Shown here piece by piece: positions 1 to 9,738 of a stretch of 59,598 nt of DNA. This DNA comes from Caldilineaceae bacterium SB0661_bin_34. Lineage in GTDB: Bacteria; Chloroflexota; Anaerolineae; Caldilineales; Caldilineaceae. Location of the stretch: positions 1 to 59,598 of the forward strand of contig VXMJ01000102.1 of the NCBI GenBank assembly GCA_009841145.1, written 5' to 3'. Positions within the stretch are counted from its first letter, which is position 1. The number at the start of each line of letters is the position of its first letter. Position numbers and translations under genes: made by a program. The notes beneath the pieces are model-generated. The model saw only the letters and a list, made by a program, of their open reading frames with translations. It did no database searches and was not told where the DNA came from.

Positions 1-1235
<1,235 letters not shown>

Positions 1236-1249
1236 CAACCCAACACAGT

Positions 1250-2005
1250 TGCTGTTCGGTCGCTGTCCATAACCGCGATCGGCAGGTAGCCGTGCTTCAT
1301 TAGGTGCCAGTTCATCAGCGCGCGACCGGTACGGCCATTGCCGTCCGCAAACGGGTGGATCTGCGCGAAGCGGTGGTGCAGCCAAGCGGCGGTCAGCACG
1401 GGATGGGCCGTTGCTTCGTGCACTTCATACCACCGCACCAGGTTGGCGATCTCGCTGTCAACCTGTTCGGGCGGCGCGTACTGGTGGACCAGGCCATCGG
1501 GTCGTGTCGGGTTGTTGGGATACTTCTTGAAATCCCCCTTTGCCAACCGGCGGTCCACGTGCCGACCCAGGCTGTCGACGGCGCGATGCGTATCCTGGTG
1601 TGCCGTGATGCAGGCGTGCAGTTCGCGCATCATGTGAGGCAACAGGGCGCGGTCCTCCCTGATGTAGCCGTGGACCAGCTCGATCGACGCCTCATGGTCC
1701 CGCAGAATATCCAACAACAACGCAGGGTCGATGTTGGTGTGCCGTGCTTCGATGATGTCGGGCACAAATCCACGATCCAACAGCGTGGTGATAGTGCCGC
1801 GGTTCAGGGTGTAGAGACGTTCGATCACACCGGTTTCGATCGCCCACAACCGTTCGAGCCGCAGCGCGCTATGCGCGTACAAATTACGCCACTCTGCCCA
1901 GTGGCGGAACGCAACCCAGCGGTCACGCCAGCCATTGAGGAACGTGAAGTCGTACTCCAGATCCCTCTTGGCTAAAGGCTCGATGGCTTTCCACGCATGG
2001 CCCAC
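1250..2005 (-). pseudogene. Fic/DOC-fold AMPylase, C-terminus cut off by IS110
   Basis: Open frame from a GTG at 2005. The N-terminal part carries TGVIER (~residue 59), resembling the class II inhibitory motif (S/T)xxxE(G/N) but with Arg in the last position. The Fic core follows with the full catalytic motif HPFADGNGRTGR. Fic enzymes usually transfer AMP from ATP to protein hydroxyl groups. Family similarity ends just after VMDSDRT, and the last residues (ATVLGCQL, stop at 1226) read into IS110 sequence, so the C-terminal helices are lost. The missing 3' part was not recognised left of the IS element. The catalytic motif is intact, so residual activity is possible, but I call it a disrupted gene. 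Confidence 0.8.
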
Positions 2006-2017
2006 GAGGGCAAGGCC

Positions 2018-2107
2018 CTAGTGGTCGTGCTTGCGTTCACGGTCCGGCTTGGATGCCAGGCGTTCAACGCCGCTGCGGCGCGGCTCCTGCGGTGGTTTCA
2101 GCTTCAT
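2018..2107 (-). CDS. Possible 29-aa charged small protein upstream of fic
   Basis: ATG at 2107, stop TAG at 2018-2020, ending 12 nt before the fic GTG start on the same strand. The peptide is very basic and charged (starts MKLKPPQEPRR, ends RERKHDH). Upstream (2108-2260) short open stretches in different frames look like a decayed small gene (one begins MSKPLPVSIV). It may be a short antitoxin-like partner of fic or just a leader; only position and composition support it. Confidence 0.25.
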   Translation of the reverse strand: MKLKPPQEPRRSGVERLASKPDRERKHDH

Positions 2108-2306
2108 GCGGCTGCGTGTTCAGTCGGCGGTCATCGGACGGTCGGGGTCACCCGTGCCAGTCCGGCCGATTGCGCGCGACGACCTGCCGGGTTTCTTCCA
2201 ACAGTTTCCGCCAAGGCCGCCACGGCGACGACGATGGAGACGGGCAGGGGCTTGCTCATGCCGGGTCCTCTGATGGTTGTTGGCTGTCGGGGTACCGCCC
2301 AACGGA

Positions 2307-2330
2307 GCATTGTACGCCAATGTACAATGC
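2307..2330. promoter_or_regulatory. Inverted repeat, candidate operator of the phd-vapC operon
   Basis: GCATTGTAC (2307-2315) and GTACAATGC (2322-2330) form perfect 9-bp arms separated by 6 nt, 37 bp upstream of the antitoxin ATG. Antitoxins of this family repress their own operon by binding such palindromes. The site shares the TTGTAC core with the palindrome just downstream. Confidence 0.6.
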
Positions 2331-2332
2331 CT

Positions 2333-2348
2333 GTGTTGTACACAACAC
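2333..2348. promoter_or_regulatory. Perfect 16-bp palindrome, second candidate operator
   Basis: GTGTTGTACACAACAC is fully self-complementary and lies 18 bp before the antitoxin start. Together with the inverted repeat at 2307-2330 it gives two adjacent TTGTAC-containing sites, as expected for cooperative, conditional repression by an antitoxin/toxin complex. Confidence 0.6.
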
Positions 2349-2366
2349 GCGCGAGGCATCCGAGCG

Positions 2367-2654
2367 ATGGACATGCACGACACCGCAGGTGCCACTAGGA
2401 CGATTCCGGCATCGCAATTCAGGGCCAACTGCCTGCGACTGATCGATCAGGTGGCCCAAGACGGCGAGGAAATCGTGATCACGAAGCACGGCATCCCGGC
2501 GGCGAGACTGGTGCCCCACAACCGGAACCGGAAACCAACACCACCATTCGGCGCGGGCCGGGGCCTGTTTGACATCACGGGCGACATCGAGGCCCCACTC
2601 GACGTGGAGTGGGAAGCGGAAGTGAATCCCGATCGGGTACTGGAACCGTCATGA
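2367..2654 (+). CDS. Phd/YefM-family antitoxin
   Basis: 95 aa from the ATG at 2367. The open frame extends further upstream, but that would place the start inside the operator palindromes. The core IPASQFRANCLRLIDQV then EEIVITKHGIPAARLVP is the classic Phd/YefM fold: an N-terminal DNA-binding domain that dimerises. The C-terminal tail, rich in acidic residues, should wrap and neutralise the toxin. The stop overlaps the toxin start as ATGA, which implies translational coupling. Two palindromes upstream fit autoregulation. Confidence 0.9.
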   Translation: MDMHDTAGATRTIPASQFRANCLRLIDQVAQDGEEIVITKHGIPAARLVPHNRNRKPTPPFGAGRGLFDITGDIEAPLDVEWEAEVNPDRVLEPS

Positions 2655-3049
2655 TTCTCGACACCAGTGTGTTGGTATGGTTCCATTTTGGCGATCGTCA
2701 ACGCCTGGGTGAAACCGCGTGCCGGGCGATTGACGAAGCCTGGGCCAACGGTGATGCCGCGGTGTCGGCGATTACGTTTTGGGAAGTCGCCTTGCTGCAC
2801 AGGAAGCAGCGTCTGAATTTCCATGTCGAACTCGGGTCTTGGCGCGCCGGCCTTTTGGACAACGGGCTGGTCGAGATTCCGATCGATGGCGACATCGGCA
2901 TCCGATCGGTGTTGCTGCCCGACTTTCACGACGATCCGGCCGACCGGCTGATTGTCGCGACCGCGTTGACCGGGCATCGGCTCGTTACGTCCGACCGCAA
3001 GATTCTGCGATGGGCGGGCAATCTCAGCCGCCTAGATGCGCGGACGTAA
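2651..3049 (+). CDS. VapC-type PIN-domain toxin ribonuclease
   Basis: 132 aa, ATG overlapping the antitoxin stop by 4 nt. PIN-fold acidic residues are visible: Asp in MILDTSVLV (residue 4), Glu in ITFWEVALL, Asp in DPADRLIVATA, and Asp in the LVTSDRKI strand. VapC toxins cleave tRNA or rRNA in a Mg2+-dependent manner when the labile antitoxin is degraded. The pairing with a Phd/YefM antitoxin rather than an AbrB-type VapB is common. No sign of decay. Confidence 0.9.
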   Translation: MILDTSVLVWFHFGDRQRLGETACRAIDEAWANGDAAVSAITFWEVALLHRKQRLNFHVELGSWRAGLLDNGLVEIPIDGDIGIRSVLLPDFHDDPADRLIVATALTGHRLVTSDRKILRWAGNLSRLDART

Positions 3050-3170
3050 CGACCCCGCGTGATGCAAACCCTTCACCACCCCTTGGGCGGGGGTCGATCC
3101 CGCAACGCTTTCAGTCGGCTGCTGTGACCGAGTTGATGGCCATACCGAATCGGCTGCGCGGCGAAACACA

Positions 3171-4139
3171 ATGACAACCCCGATCCTGAGAGGAATCCCT
3201 GTGCCCGCCTCATGGGACGAGTACATCCCGAAGGTTGAGAACTACGTCCGTTCCCGGACCTACACGCGGTGGTTTCTGACCGAACGGGATCGCCGCGGGC
3301 GGATCAACTTGGGGGAACGGAAACACTTCAAGACCCTGGCGCAGGCGGAGACCCGGCGGGACGAACTCCGGGACGGTGCAGGGCGTGACCTTGCAGTGGT
3401 GGAATGCCGCGTGGTCATGAGCATCCTGGCACCCAAGAACAAACGCATCCAGTTTGAATACAGACCCACCGGTGAGACCCGGAAGCGGGCGGAGAGTCAG
3501 TTCGAGCAGTTTTGGCGGGAGGACGCCCTGCGGCGGACGGAAAGCATTCTCTGGTATGGCGGTGAGTTTACGGCCATGATGTTCGCCGGCCGGGCCGTCT
3601 TTGAAGATGCCGAAACGGAGTTGCACCGGGATAGGCATGTCATTCCTGTCGTTCTGGACGGCGGCCGGGTGGAGATCCACACCCCCGGCCTAGCAAGGCA
3701 ATTGCAGCAGGATTGCAGGTTGCGGGTGACGGCGCACCTGTTCCACCAAGCGGTCGAGGTGGGCATGAAGGTACTGGCGGTGGCCGACGGCATTGACGAT
3801 CTGCGGAAGTTGGGACACAGACTCGGGGACGTGTGGGCGGATGTGGACGAACGCCACAGACTTGAGGTCAACCGCATCTTCAACAAGGAGGTGAAGGATG
3901 CCCCGCCCGCGTCCAAATCGTTTGACGAGTTGGTGGCGCAGTACAGCAAGGGCGGCAAGGGCGTGACCAGGCGCTTGCGCTATCTGGGCGACGACCCGAA
4001 ACCCCTGCCGGACTCGGACATCGTTCACCACCTGTGGAAAATGGCAACGGCCTTGGAGCTCTACTATTTCCGGGTTCTTGTAGGAGGGACCTTGGCGGTG
4101 CATGGGGTGCTGACCGACTTCTGCGACACGATTCATTGA
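3171..4139 (+). CDS. Hypothetical protein of the accessory region
   Basis: 322 aa, ATG at 3171; not recognised. No signal peptide or membrane segment is seen. The N-terminal third is rich in charged residues and aromatics; the C-terminal part (SFDELVAQYSKGG ... LWKMATALELYYFRVLVGG) is predicted mostly helical. It lies between a toxin-antitoxin pair and other island genes, so a defence or mobile-element role is possible but unproven. Its stop overlaps a second reading frame (4136-4345) by 3 nt, which may be a coupled gene or the frameshifted end of this one. Confidence 0.6.
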   Translation: MTTPILRGIPVPASWDEYIPKVENYVRSRTYTRWFLTERDRRGRINLGERKHFKTLAQAETRRDELRDGAGRDLAVVECRVVMSILAPKNKRIQFEYRPTGETRKRAESQFEQFWREDALRRTESILWYGGEFTAMMFAGRAVFEDAETELHRDRHVIPVVLDGGRVEIHTPGLARQLQQDCRLRVTAHLFHQAVEVGMKVLAVADGIDDLRKLGHRLGDVWADVDERHRLEVNRIFNKEVKDAPPASKSFDELVAQYSKGGKGVTRRLRYLGDDPKPLPDSDIVHHLWKMATALELYYFRVLVGGTLAVHGVLTDFCDTIH

Positions 4140-4345
4140 ACGGAACTTTGCGTTGCAGATCCACACCCGACAACTGCGACAGCATCCTCCGTCAGCTCTA
4201 TGTGCCGGCATTGGCCCGGACAGACACTGACGACCTTGCGGTGTTGACGAACTTCTTGATCAAAATGAACCGGGAGGTGATCCGTTTGGTGATGCACTAC
4301 TTCCCGTTTGAGGAATGCCAACGGGTATTGGGTTCCGGAGTGTAG
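4136..4345 (+). CDS. Hypothetical C-terminal piece or coupled small ORF
   Basis: About 69 aa in the -1 frame relative to the preceding gene; a TTG at 4136 overlaps the preceding TGA. The second half (TDTDDLAVLTNFLIKMNREVIRLVMHYFPFEECQ) looks like genuine protein, with regular helix-forming sequence. It could be the real C-terminus of the 3171-4139 protein after a -1 frameshift (mutation, assembly error or programmed slip), or a coupled small protein starting at TTG. Comparison with full-length homologues would decide. Confidence 0.4.
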   Translation: MNGTLRCRSTPDNCDSILRQLYVPALARTDTDDLAVLTNFLIKMNREVIRLVMHYFPFEECQRVLGSGV

Positions 4346-5094
4346 CGATGGCACGAACCCGCGCCACGGAGACGGACACCGTCTGACGCGCGTTGCGCGG
4401 AGCTGGTGGCGGGCGAAGATCAACCCGGTGCCGGCGCACAGCTGACGACCCTCAAGGAGATCATCGCTCGTGAAAAAAGCGGCACCTACGCTGCGCCGCT
4501 TTTGTACAGGGGAAGTCGGTGTCGAAAATCGTCCGTGAGCTGATCCGACCGTCGCAGGGCCGGGAACAACGCGTAGCGCTACCCGCGGTCGCATGTGGGC
4601 GATGTGGCCGCAAATCGGCGCACTGACCGCACATCGAGCGGCCCGGCCGGGTCAATCACCGGTTGGCCAAACAGCCCGCCCACGCGCCGGAAACCGGCTT
4701 TCCTTCGCCGCAACGACGCGCCTGCGCCGACTGGCGCAATGGTGCGCGCACCCGCGGATGTTCGATCAGGACGTTGATTGAGGACGGAGCGTCGCGGTGA
4801 TCCGGAAGGTCCTGCACGGCCGGCGGCACGTGGGCGCGGAGCTGGCAGCGGCTGCGGTGTGTGCGCCCAACCGACGCTGCCAGCGATCAGGGAAGCGGAT
4901 TGAATGGTTCGAAGCGCGGTCACCGGACAGGTGGGCGACTGCCCGCCGAACTGCACAGCCTTGACGGCTGTGCAGCGGCGCAACCGACCATCAGGTGTCA
5001 GATGGTCAATCAGCAAGTAGAATCTTCAGCACAGATCTCAAATTGGCGTGTAAGATACTACACTGATGGCGGAAGACATGGTCCAGGAGACACT
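4346..5094. other. Intergenic stretch, no recognisable gene
   Basis: About 750 bp. Open frames here have poor composition (Arg/Pro/Ala-rich, no motif) and look like shadows of GC-rich DNA. It contains a strong terminator-like hairpin (4475-4503). A sharp drop in GC begins near 5030, at the start of the next gene. Confidence 0.5.
4475..4503 (+). terminator. Rho-independent terminator-like hairpin, bidirectional
   Basis: AAAAGCGGC (4475-4483) pairs perfectly with GCCGCTTTT (4495-4503) around an 11-nt loop. The arms end in A and T tracts, so it could work on both strands. It sits about 130 bp after the 4345 stop. Confidence 0.65.
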
Positions 5095-5826
5095 GTGAAC
5101 GGAACAAATGGTCCTAAAATTCTTATGAAAATGTTTCAAAATCAGCAACATGCTGAAGCCTTCCGCCAAGGGAAACTCTATGCCAAGCCACTGAGTTACT
5201 TCCAACAACTTGAAGGGAAAGTCGGACAAGCCGATCCTGACGAAGGTTCACAGTGGTCAGGTGAAGACGGTATTTTAACCCTGTGGTCCGACCCATCAGA
5301 CAAGATAACCCTTGGCCGTGATGATCTGTTGGGACCAATCAGATTTCAGATGCTCAATCATATCAACGTTGTTTGCTTCCACATTTGGACACCTCCGGAT
5401 GACCTGTCAAACAAGCTGTTGTCGAATGTTGGTGGAGAGGCCATCCCCTATCAGATGCCGCAGAGATTGCAACGTGAATTCGGTGATCACTTGGTTGCCA
5501 TTCACGATTGTTCCGAGTTCCTGGATCGGTTGAACAGCGCGTTGCACAGACAGTACATCAGCGGCGATTTTACGAGGGCCAGGCAAGGCAGGGTTCAGTA
5601 TCAGGACCACCAACCGGTGTTTTTGAGTGACCCGTATTCCTTGGAAGCCGCGTTTTACAAAGGCACAAGGTTTCAGTACCAGTCCGAGTACCGCGTAGCC
5701 TTTGAAAGAAGGAATGCGCCAAGAGGAGGTGCCCCCCATACCCTTGACATTGGCGACATACGGGACATCACAATGTCCCTGAAAACCTCTGATCCCCTCT
5801 ATTGTCAGGCGGCTCGAAAGGAATAG
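5095..5826 (+). CDS. Orphan hypothetical protein (DUF2971-like?), lower GC
   Basis: 243 aa from a GTG at 5095, chosen because CCAGGAGA lies a few bases upstream. The frame is open further 5' without a good start. The N-terminus (ILMKMFQNQQHAEAFRQGKLYAKPL ... DPDEG) resembles a loose group of phage/defence-island proteins that begin with a short 'leaves the mark of a removed row' motif followed by an Asp/Glu-rich loop. I suspect DUF2971-like proteins but am not certain. Base composition is visibly lower in GC than the neighbours, suggesting recent transfer. No signal peptide, no membrane segment. Confidence 0.55.
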   Translation: MNGTNGPKILMKMFQNQQHAEAFRQGKLYAKPLSYFQQLEGKVGQADPDEGSQWSGEDGILTLWSDPSDKITLGRDDLLGPIRFQMLNHINVVCFHIWTPPDDLSNKLLSNVGGEAIPYQMPQRLQREFGDHLVAIHDCSEFLDRLNSALHRQYISGDFTRARQGRVQYQDHQPVFLSDPYSLEAAFYKGTRFQYQSEYRVAFERRNAPRGGAPHTLDIGDIRDITMSLKTSDPLYCQAARKE

Positions 5827-5861
5827 TGACTGCGCCCCGAACTGCATGTCCTGACAAGGGT

Positions 5862-6175
5862 TGTTTCAATCCCGCAACGCCGGCGGCAATCCCTCGACGA
5901 TGCACGCCGTCTCCACGCTCACGTACACAAGGCGGCGCAGGTGCGACACCAATCCGGCCGGATCGGCCGCGAACCAGGCGTTCGGATCATTGACGATCCC
6001 GCTCTCCTTGTCTCGGCGGATGTGCAGGCGGTCGACCGCCCATTCCAACGGCGTGCGGCCGTTGACCACGTAGGCGTGGGCCGCGTCCGGAATGCCGCGC
6101 AGCGTGACCGTAGGCGTGACGTGCAGGATTGAGCGGTCGCGCAGAAGTCGTCAGGGCTTTGTCGAAATGGAGCAC
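5862..6175 (-). pseudogene. Deletion relic of a second Type ISP R-M gene
   Basis: Bases 5862-6135 align without gaps to 9465-9738, the 3' end of the intact Type ISP gene (about 23 mismatches in 274 by eye, ~92%). Directly next to this, 6136-6175 matches the 5' end of the same gene: MLHFDKALT here versus MPHFDEALT at 14274. So the first ~13 codons are joined to the last ~90, about 4.5 kb of gene being missing. The joined frames are out of phase. Only a 2-bp microhomology (CG) is seen at the junction. Its start lies inside the 3' end of the OLD-like gene. Confidence 0.88.
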
Positions 6176-7614
6176 GGGGTCTCGGTAACCGTACTTTCAG
6201 GTAAACCAGGATTGGGGAGACTGCTAAAGAGTTCCGCCAGCTCATTTTCAAAATCCGGCTTGAGTTGTCTGTCGGCGTCAAGCAAGCCACAGGTAGCACC
6301 TTGGGCAGCGCGGGGACGCTTGGAGCGAACGTCATCCGCAGGGATAGCGTGAATGTCGTACTGGGGAAAATCTTGCTGCAACTCCGACATCAAATCACGT
6401 TGATCACCATCCAGGATTGCTGCGACTTGGGCAAATCCAAGATCTCTGAACAGGGCCAACAGCGTCCGAACCTTGCCCGCTCCTCCGGCTCCCCAACCAA
6501 ACAACCGGTCCCTGATTTCCTCGGCCAAGCAACGAGACAAGTGATTCCTGTCTGCCAATTGGTCTAATATCTTCGGGTAGAAGATGACATCTTCTTGGCC
6601 TTCAACAACAATCACGCCGTCTTCCCGGAACAGGGCTTCGCGCGCGTCCAGACCAAGGGTGTGGGGATTGTGGTCATCCCTCAACAGCCTGCCAACCGAC
6701 TTAGCAGTCTCTGAACTGAGATGCGACACAACACAACGATGGTTGGCCTTGTGCACTCGGGCAACCTGAGCCCCATTCACCACGTACTTGAAGTCCACAA
6801 AGTGCGGCGAGTGGGTCGCATAAACGATCTGCCTGTCCTTGGCATACTCGGCGAACAGGTGCGCCAGCCTGCGTTGGAAAGCTGGATGAAGGGACAACTC
6901 CGGTTCGTCGATCACTATCAGCTGATCCGGCTTGGAATCGTACAAGGCATCCACGATGAACAGCAGGCTCACGATGCCGTCGCCCAAGCCGTCGGATGAG
7001 TGATGATGCTCGCCCGCATCCAGCTTCACATAATGCTGCCCTTGATCGGACTGCTCGATTGTCCACTCGGGTACCGGGTTCACCACCTGCTTCATCACTT
7101 TGTTGAAATCTTCAATGTTCTGCTGCACCTTGAAGAGACGCCCCGAAAACCCATCCAAGGGAGTGTTGCGGGTTCCCTGAAGGGTATTGGCCTGATTGAC
7201 GGTATAGCTATCCCGAGTCTCCCTGCTGCTGCCAAAATATGGATTGAACCTTCTACGGGATGGTAGATAAAAACAGGCGTTCGGTGGAGTCTCTCCGTTG
7301 GGTCGATGGGTTTGACTCCCTCCCGTCGGAACAGTGCAGAGTTCGGATGTTCCACCCGATGTGAACTTCAAGCGCAACGAAATCCTGTCGCCTGCACCTT
7401 TGTTCCGCTTGCCCTCCGAAAAACTGACTGGACGGCTTCTGAACACTGCATCAAGAGCTTCGGTGATGGTCGATTTGCCTCCGTTGTTGGGGCCAACCAG
7501 AATCGTCAGACCGCTCCCGGGTTTGTTGTCAGTCGGTACTGCCAGCTTGAGTTCCTGGCATTCGGCAAAACCCCTGAGCCCCTCGATGGACAGCGTCTCC
7601 ACTGTGTTGTCCAT
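6151..7614 (-). CDS. OLD-family ATPase with TOPRIM nuclease domain
   Basis: 487 aa, ATG at 7614 preceded by AAGGAAAG. The N-terminal ABC/SMC-like ATPase has Walker A GPNNGGKST (41-49) and Walker B LIVIDEPE (232-239), followed by the HxP-type ATHSPHF. The C-terminal TOPRIM domain has VVEGQED (Glu338) and LDGDQRD (Asp402, Asp404), the metal-binding set of OLD nucleases. OLD proteins are ATP-dependent DNA nucleases used in phage exclusion and in Gabija (with a UvrD-like helicase). No Gabija helicase is adjacent; the neighbours are a KAP NTPase upstream and a Type ISP relic overlapping the 3' end. GC is lower than in the housekeeping genes. Confidence 0.9.
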   Translation of the reverse strand: MDNTVETLSIEGLRGFAECQELKLAVPTDNKPGSGLTILVGPNNGGKSTITEALDAVFRSRPVSFSEGKRNKGAGDRISLRLKFTSGGTSELCTVPTGGSQTHRPNGETPPNACFYLPSRRRFNPYFGSSRETRDSYTVNQANTLQGTRNTPLDGFSGRLFKVQQNIEDFNKVMKQVVNPVPEWTIEQSDQGQHYVKLDAGEHHHSSDGLGDGIVSLLFIVDALYDSKPDQLIVIDEPELSLHPAFQRRLAHLFAEYAKDRQIVYATHSPHFVDFKYVVNGAQVARVHKANHRCVVSHLSSETAKSVGRLLRDDHNPHTLGLDAREALFREDGVIVVEGQEDVIFYPKILDQLADRNHLSRCLAEEIRDRLFGWGAGGAGKVRTLLALFRDLGFAQVAAILDGDQRDLMSELQQDFPQYDIHAIPADDVRSKRPRAAQGATCGLLDADRQLKPDFENELAELFSSLPNPGLPESTVTETPCSISTKP

Positions 7615-7867
7615 TGTTTGGTACTTTCCTTATTGCGAATGAATCGCTTCCTCCTCTGGAAGACGACCGTCGATGTTAGCGCGGCGCACCGTCTGGCGTC
7701 AGATACCGGTCGAGCTGCCCCGGTGTCATCAGCGCGGCCACCACCCACAGCACCCAAAGACCGCGGACAGCATGCGTCTTGGCTTCAGACGTTGGGGCCG
7801 CTGGGCAGAGCAGAGGTTGTGGTCGATCCGACTTCGCGGTGCCGTCTCCCTGGGGGCATGTCCCTGT

Positions 7868-9310
7868 TCAGGTACTCCATTCTTCTCCCAGTCGAGGAGC
7901 AAGGAGTTCCAACCGTACTATCGTTTCAACCAATTCGTAGATCTGCCAGGGGAATTCCGGACTCATGATGTTCGTCCATTGCCATTCGACACGTTCGAGA
8001 ATTTGGTCGGCATACCAAGTATCGTCTGATTTTGCTGCCTCCTCCCGATAGCGAGCCAGCAGCGGTGAATCCACACTGGCAAAGTCTCGGCCAAGATCTT
8101 GTTCATTCCTAGCAAGAAACATCATGATGATGTGAGACTCTATCTGTGCACCGAGTTCCTCTGAACGTGTGGCCCGCCCACATAAGCCCAAGACCGCATC
8201 CGCCACGTCTGCGTCCGTGGCCTCGAGGTGCACGAATTGCCGATACACCTCAAAATCGGCGGTCCTTAGTGTGATGCCTACCACCGCGGCAAGCGGTAGC
8301 AAGGGTGTTTCGGCGGGCAGGAGTTTCATTGTCAATGCCAAACGATGCACTGCCTGCTGAACCTTCCGCAGACTGAGTGTGGGCGAAGCTAGGAAAACAG
8401 TCAGCAAGGACTTTGCGATTTGTCGCTCGTCATGCCTCTCCCCCGATTCCAGGATTGAGGCCAACCCGGTGGTTTCCAACAGCTCCTGAACGAACTGTTC
8501 TCGACTCGGTTCCGGCAACTGGAAGTCAAGGTCAAAGAAACGCCGCAGGTAGCCGTCTGCATCGAAGCAAGTGCCATACAGCGCCTTGACCGAATGGACC
8601 AGTCCGGCGCGATTGACGGCCAGCACAAACACAACGTTGTCCACGGCAAAGAGGTGCTTGGCGACTTCGAGCAGTTCGATGGCGTACAAGGGACGGCAGC
8701 GGTCCAGTTCGTCGATCATGACGACCAAGGGTTTATCCAAACCGCGCGCCAGCTTCTCCAGTGCGGCTTTGAATGCTGCGATTGCCTCTTTCGTCTCCAG
8801 GTAGTCGTTGGTATCCGCCTTGTCAGAAACTGCTGCAGAAAGCACGGACAGGACTGCCTCAACAGCGGTCCCGCCTCCGGGTACCAGCGATCCTGCAAGC
8901 TGGGGGATTGCAGGGATAGCGACCCGCAGCAACTTTTTCCCTGCTCGCTTGAACGTGTTGAAACCAGGGATCGGCGTAGTCTCGATGCAGGATTCCAGTT
9001 CCCTGGTCAACTCCGAGGAGAGGGCCAGAAACGGGTGGTTGGTGAAATCGGTCTCCCAGGCATTGAAGCAGGCCACGACCGGGAAGCCCTGGGCCTCCTG
9101 GCGCAACCATGCCTTCCACATTTCGAGGAACGTGGTCTTGCCATAGCCCCAGGGCGCATCCAGGGCCAGTACACACGGCCCTTCGATCCGCGCCACAATG
9201 CGGGTCAGCACCTCCACCGACTCCTTGCGCCCAAGGCGGTCGGAGCCAAAGGGATCTTCCTCCGGTATGCAGAGGTCTCGAGGTTGAATACGCACTCTCT
9301 GGTTTTCCAT
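7868..9310 (-). CDS. KAP-family P-loop NTPase
   Basis: 480 aa from the ATG at 9310; the frame is open to 9400, but this start aligns better with the conserved N-terminus (DPFGSDRLGRKE). Walker A is APWGYGKTTF (GYGKTT at 55-60) and the Walker B region is the KAP hallmark VVMIDELDRCRP. KAP NTPases are STAND-related and often carry membrane helices inserted in the P-loop domain; here only a weakly hydrophobic Ala/Gly/Val stretch precedes the DELDR motif. Members occur in anti-phage systems. It lies between the Type ISP gene and the OLD-like gene on one strand, so the three may work together. Confidence 0.88.
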   Translation of the reverse strand: MENQRVRIQPRDLCIPEEDPFGSDRLGRKESVEVLTRIVARIEGPCVLALDAPWGYGKTTFLEMWKAWLRQEAQGFPVVACFNAWETDFTNHPFLALSSELTRELESCIETTPIPGFNTFKRAGKKLLRVAIPAIPQLAGSLVPGGGTAVEAVLSVLSAAVSDKADTNDYLETKEAIAAFKAALEKLARGLDKPLVVMIDELDRCRPLYAIELLEVAKHLFAVDNVVFVLAVNRAGLVHSVKALYGTCFDADGYLRRFFDLDFQLPEPSREQFVQELLETTGLASILESGERHDERQIAKSLLTVFLASPTLSLRKVQQAVHRLALTMKLLPAETPLLPLAAVVGITLRTADFEVYRQFVHLEATDADVADAVLGLCGRATRSEELGAQIESHIIMMFLARNEQDLGRDFASVDSPLLARYREEAAKSDDTWYADQILERVEWQWTNIMSPEFPWQIYELVETIVRLELLAPRLGEEWST

Positions 9311-9464
9311 GCCGTTGCTCTCTGGTGATGGGTCCCCCAAGGCACAAACACGATGCTTGGGGAAACTTGACGATAGGTCACCGACCACATCGGAGGCCAT
9401 GCGCCTGAGTTTGGTTCAATATTGGGTGGCTACAGCCGACCTGGGCCGGATCAATTGCCAGGGC

Positions 9465-9738
9465 TGTTTCAATCCCGCAACGCCGGCGGCAGTCCCTCTG
9501 CGATGCGCGCCGTCTCCACACTCACATGCACGAGGCGGCGCAGGTGTGCGACCAGGTCAGCAGGATCGGCCTCGAACCAAGCATTCGGATCATTGACGAT
9601 CCCGCTCTCCTTGTCGCGGCGGATGTGCAGGCGGTCGACCGCCCACTCCAACGGCGTGCGGCCGTTGACCACGTAGGCGTGGGCTGCGTCCGGAATGCCG
9701 CGCAGCGTGACCGCAGGCGTGACGTGCAGGATTGAGCG
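9465..9738. repeat. 274-bp direct repeat, intact copy
   Basis: This is the 3' terminal part of the Type ISP gene. It recurs gap-free at 5862-6135 with a constant offset of 3603 bp. The two copies bracket the KAP and OLD genes and could support recombination that removes both. Confidence 0.9.

Noticed and set aside
4579..5016. 145-codon minus-strand frame in the gap before the orphan gene
   Set aside because: Arg/Pro/Gly-rich with no domain signature and no ribosome-binding site; probably chance.
5862..5880. GTTTCAATCCCGCAACG-like sequence at 5862 and 9465, CRISPR-like at first sight
   Set aside because: It is simply the outer edge of the 274-bp duplicated Type ISP gene end.
6151..9310. Classic Gabija system at the OLD-like gene
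   Set aside because: Gabija needs a UvrD-like helicase (GajB) next to the OLD protein; the neighbours are a KAP NTPase and a Type ISP relic.
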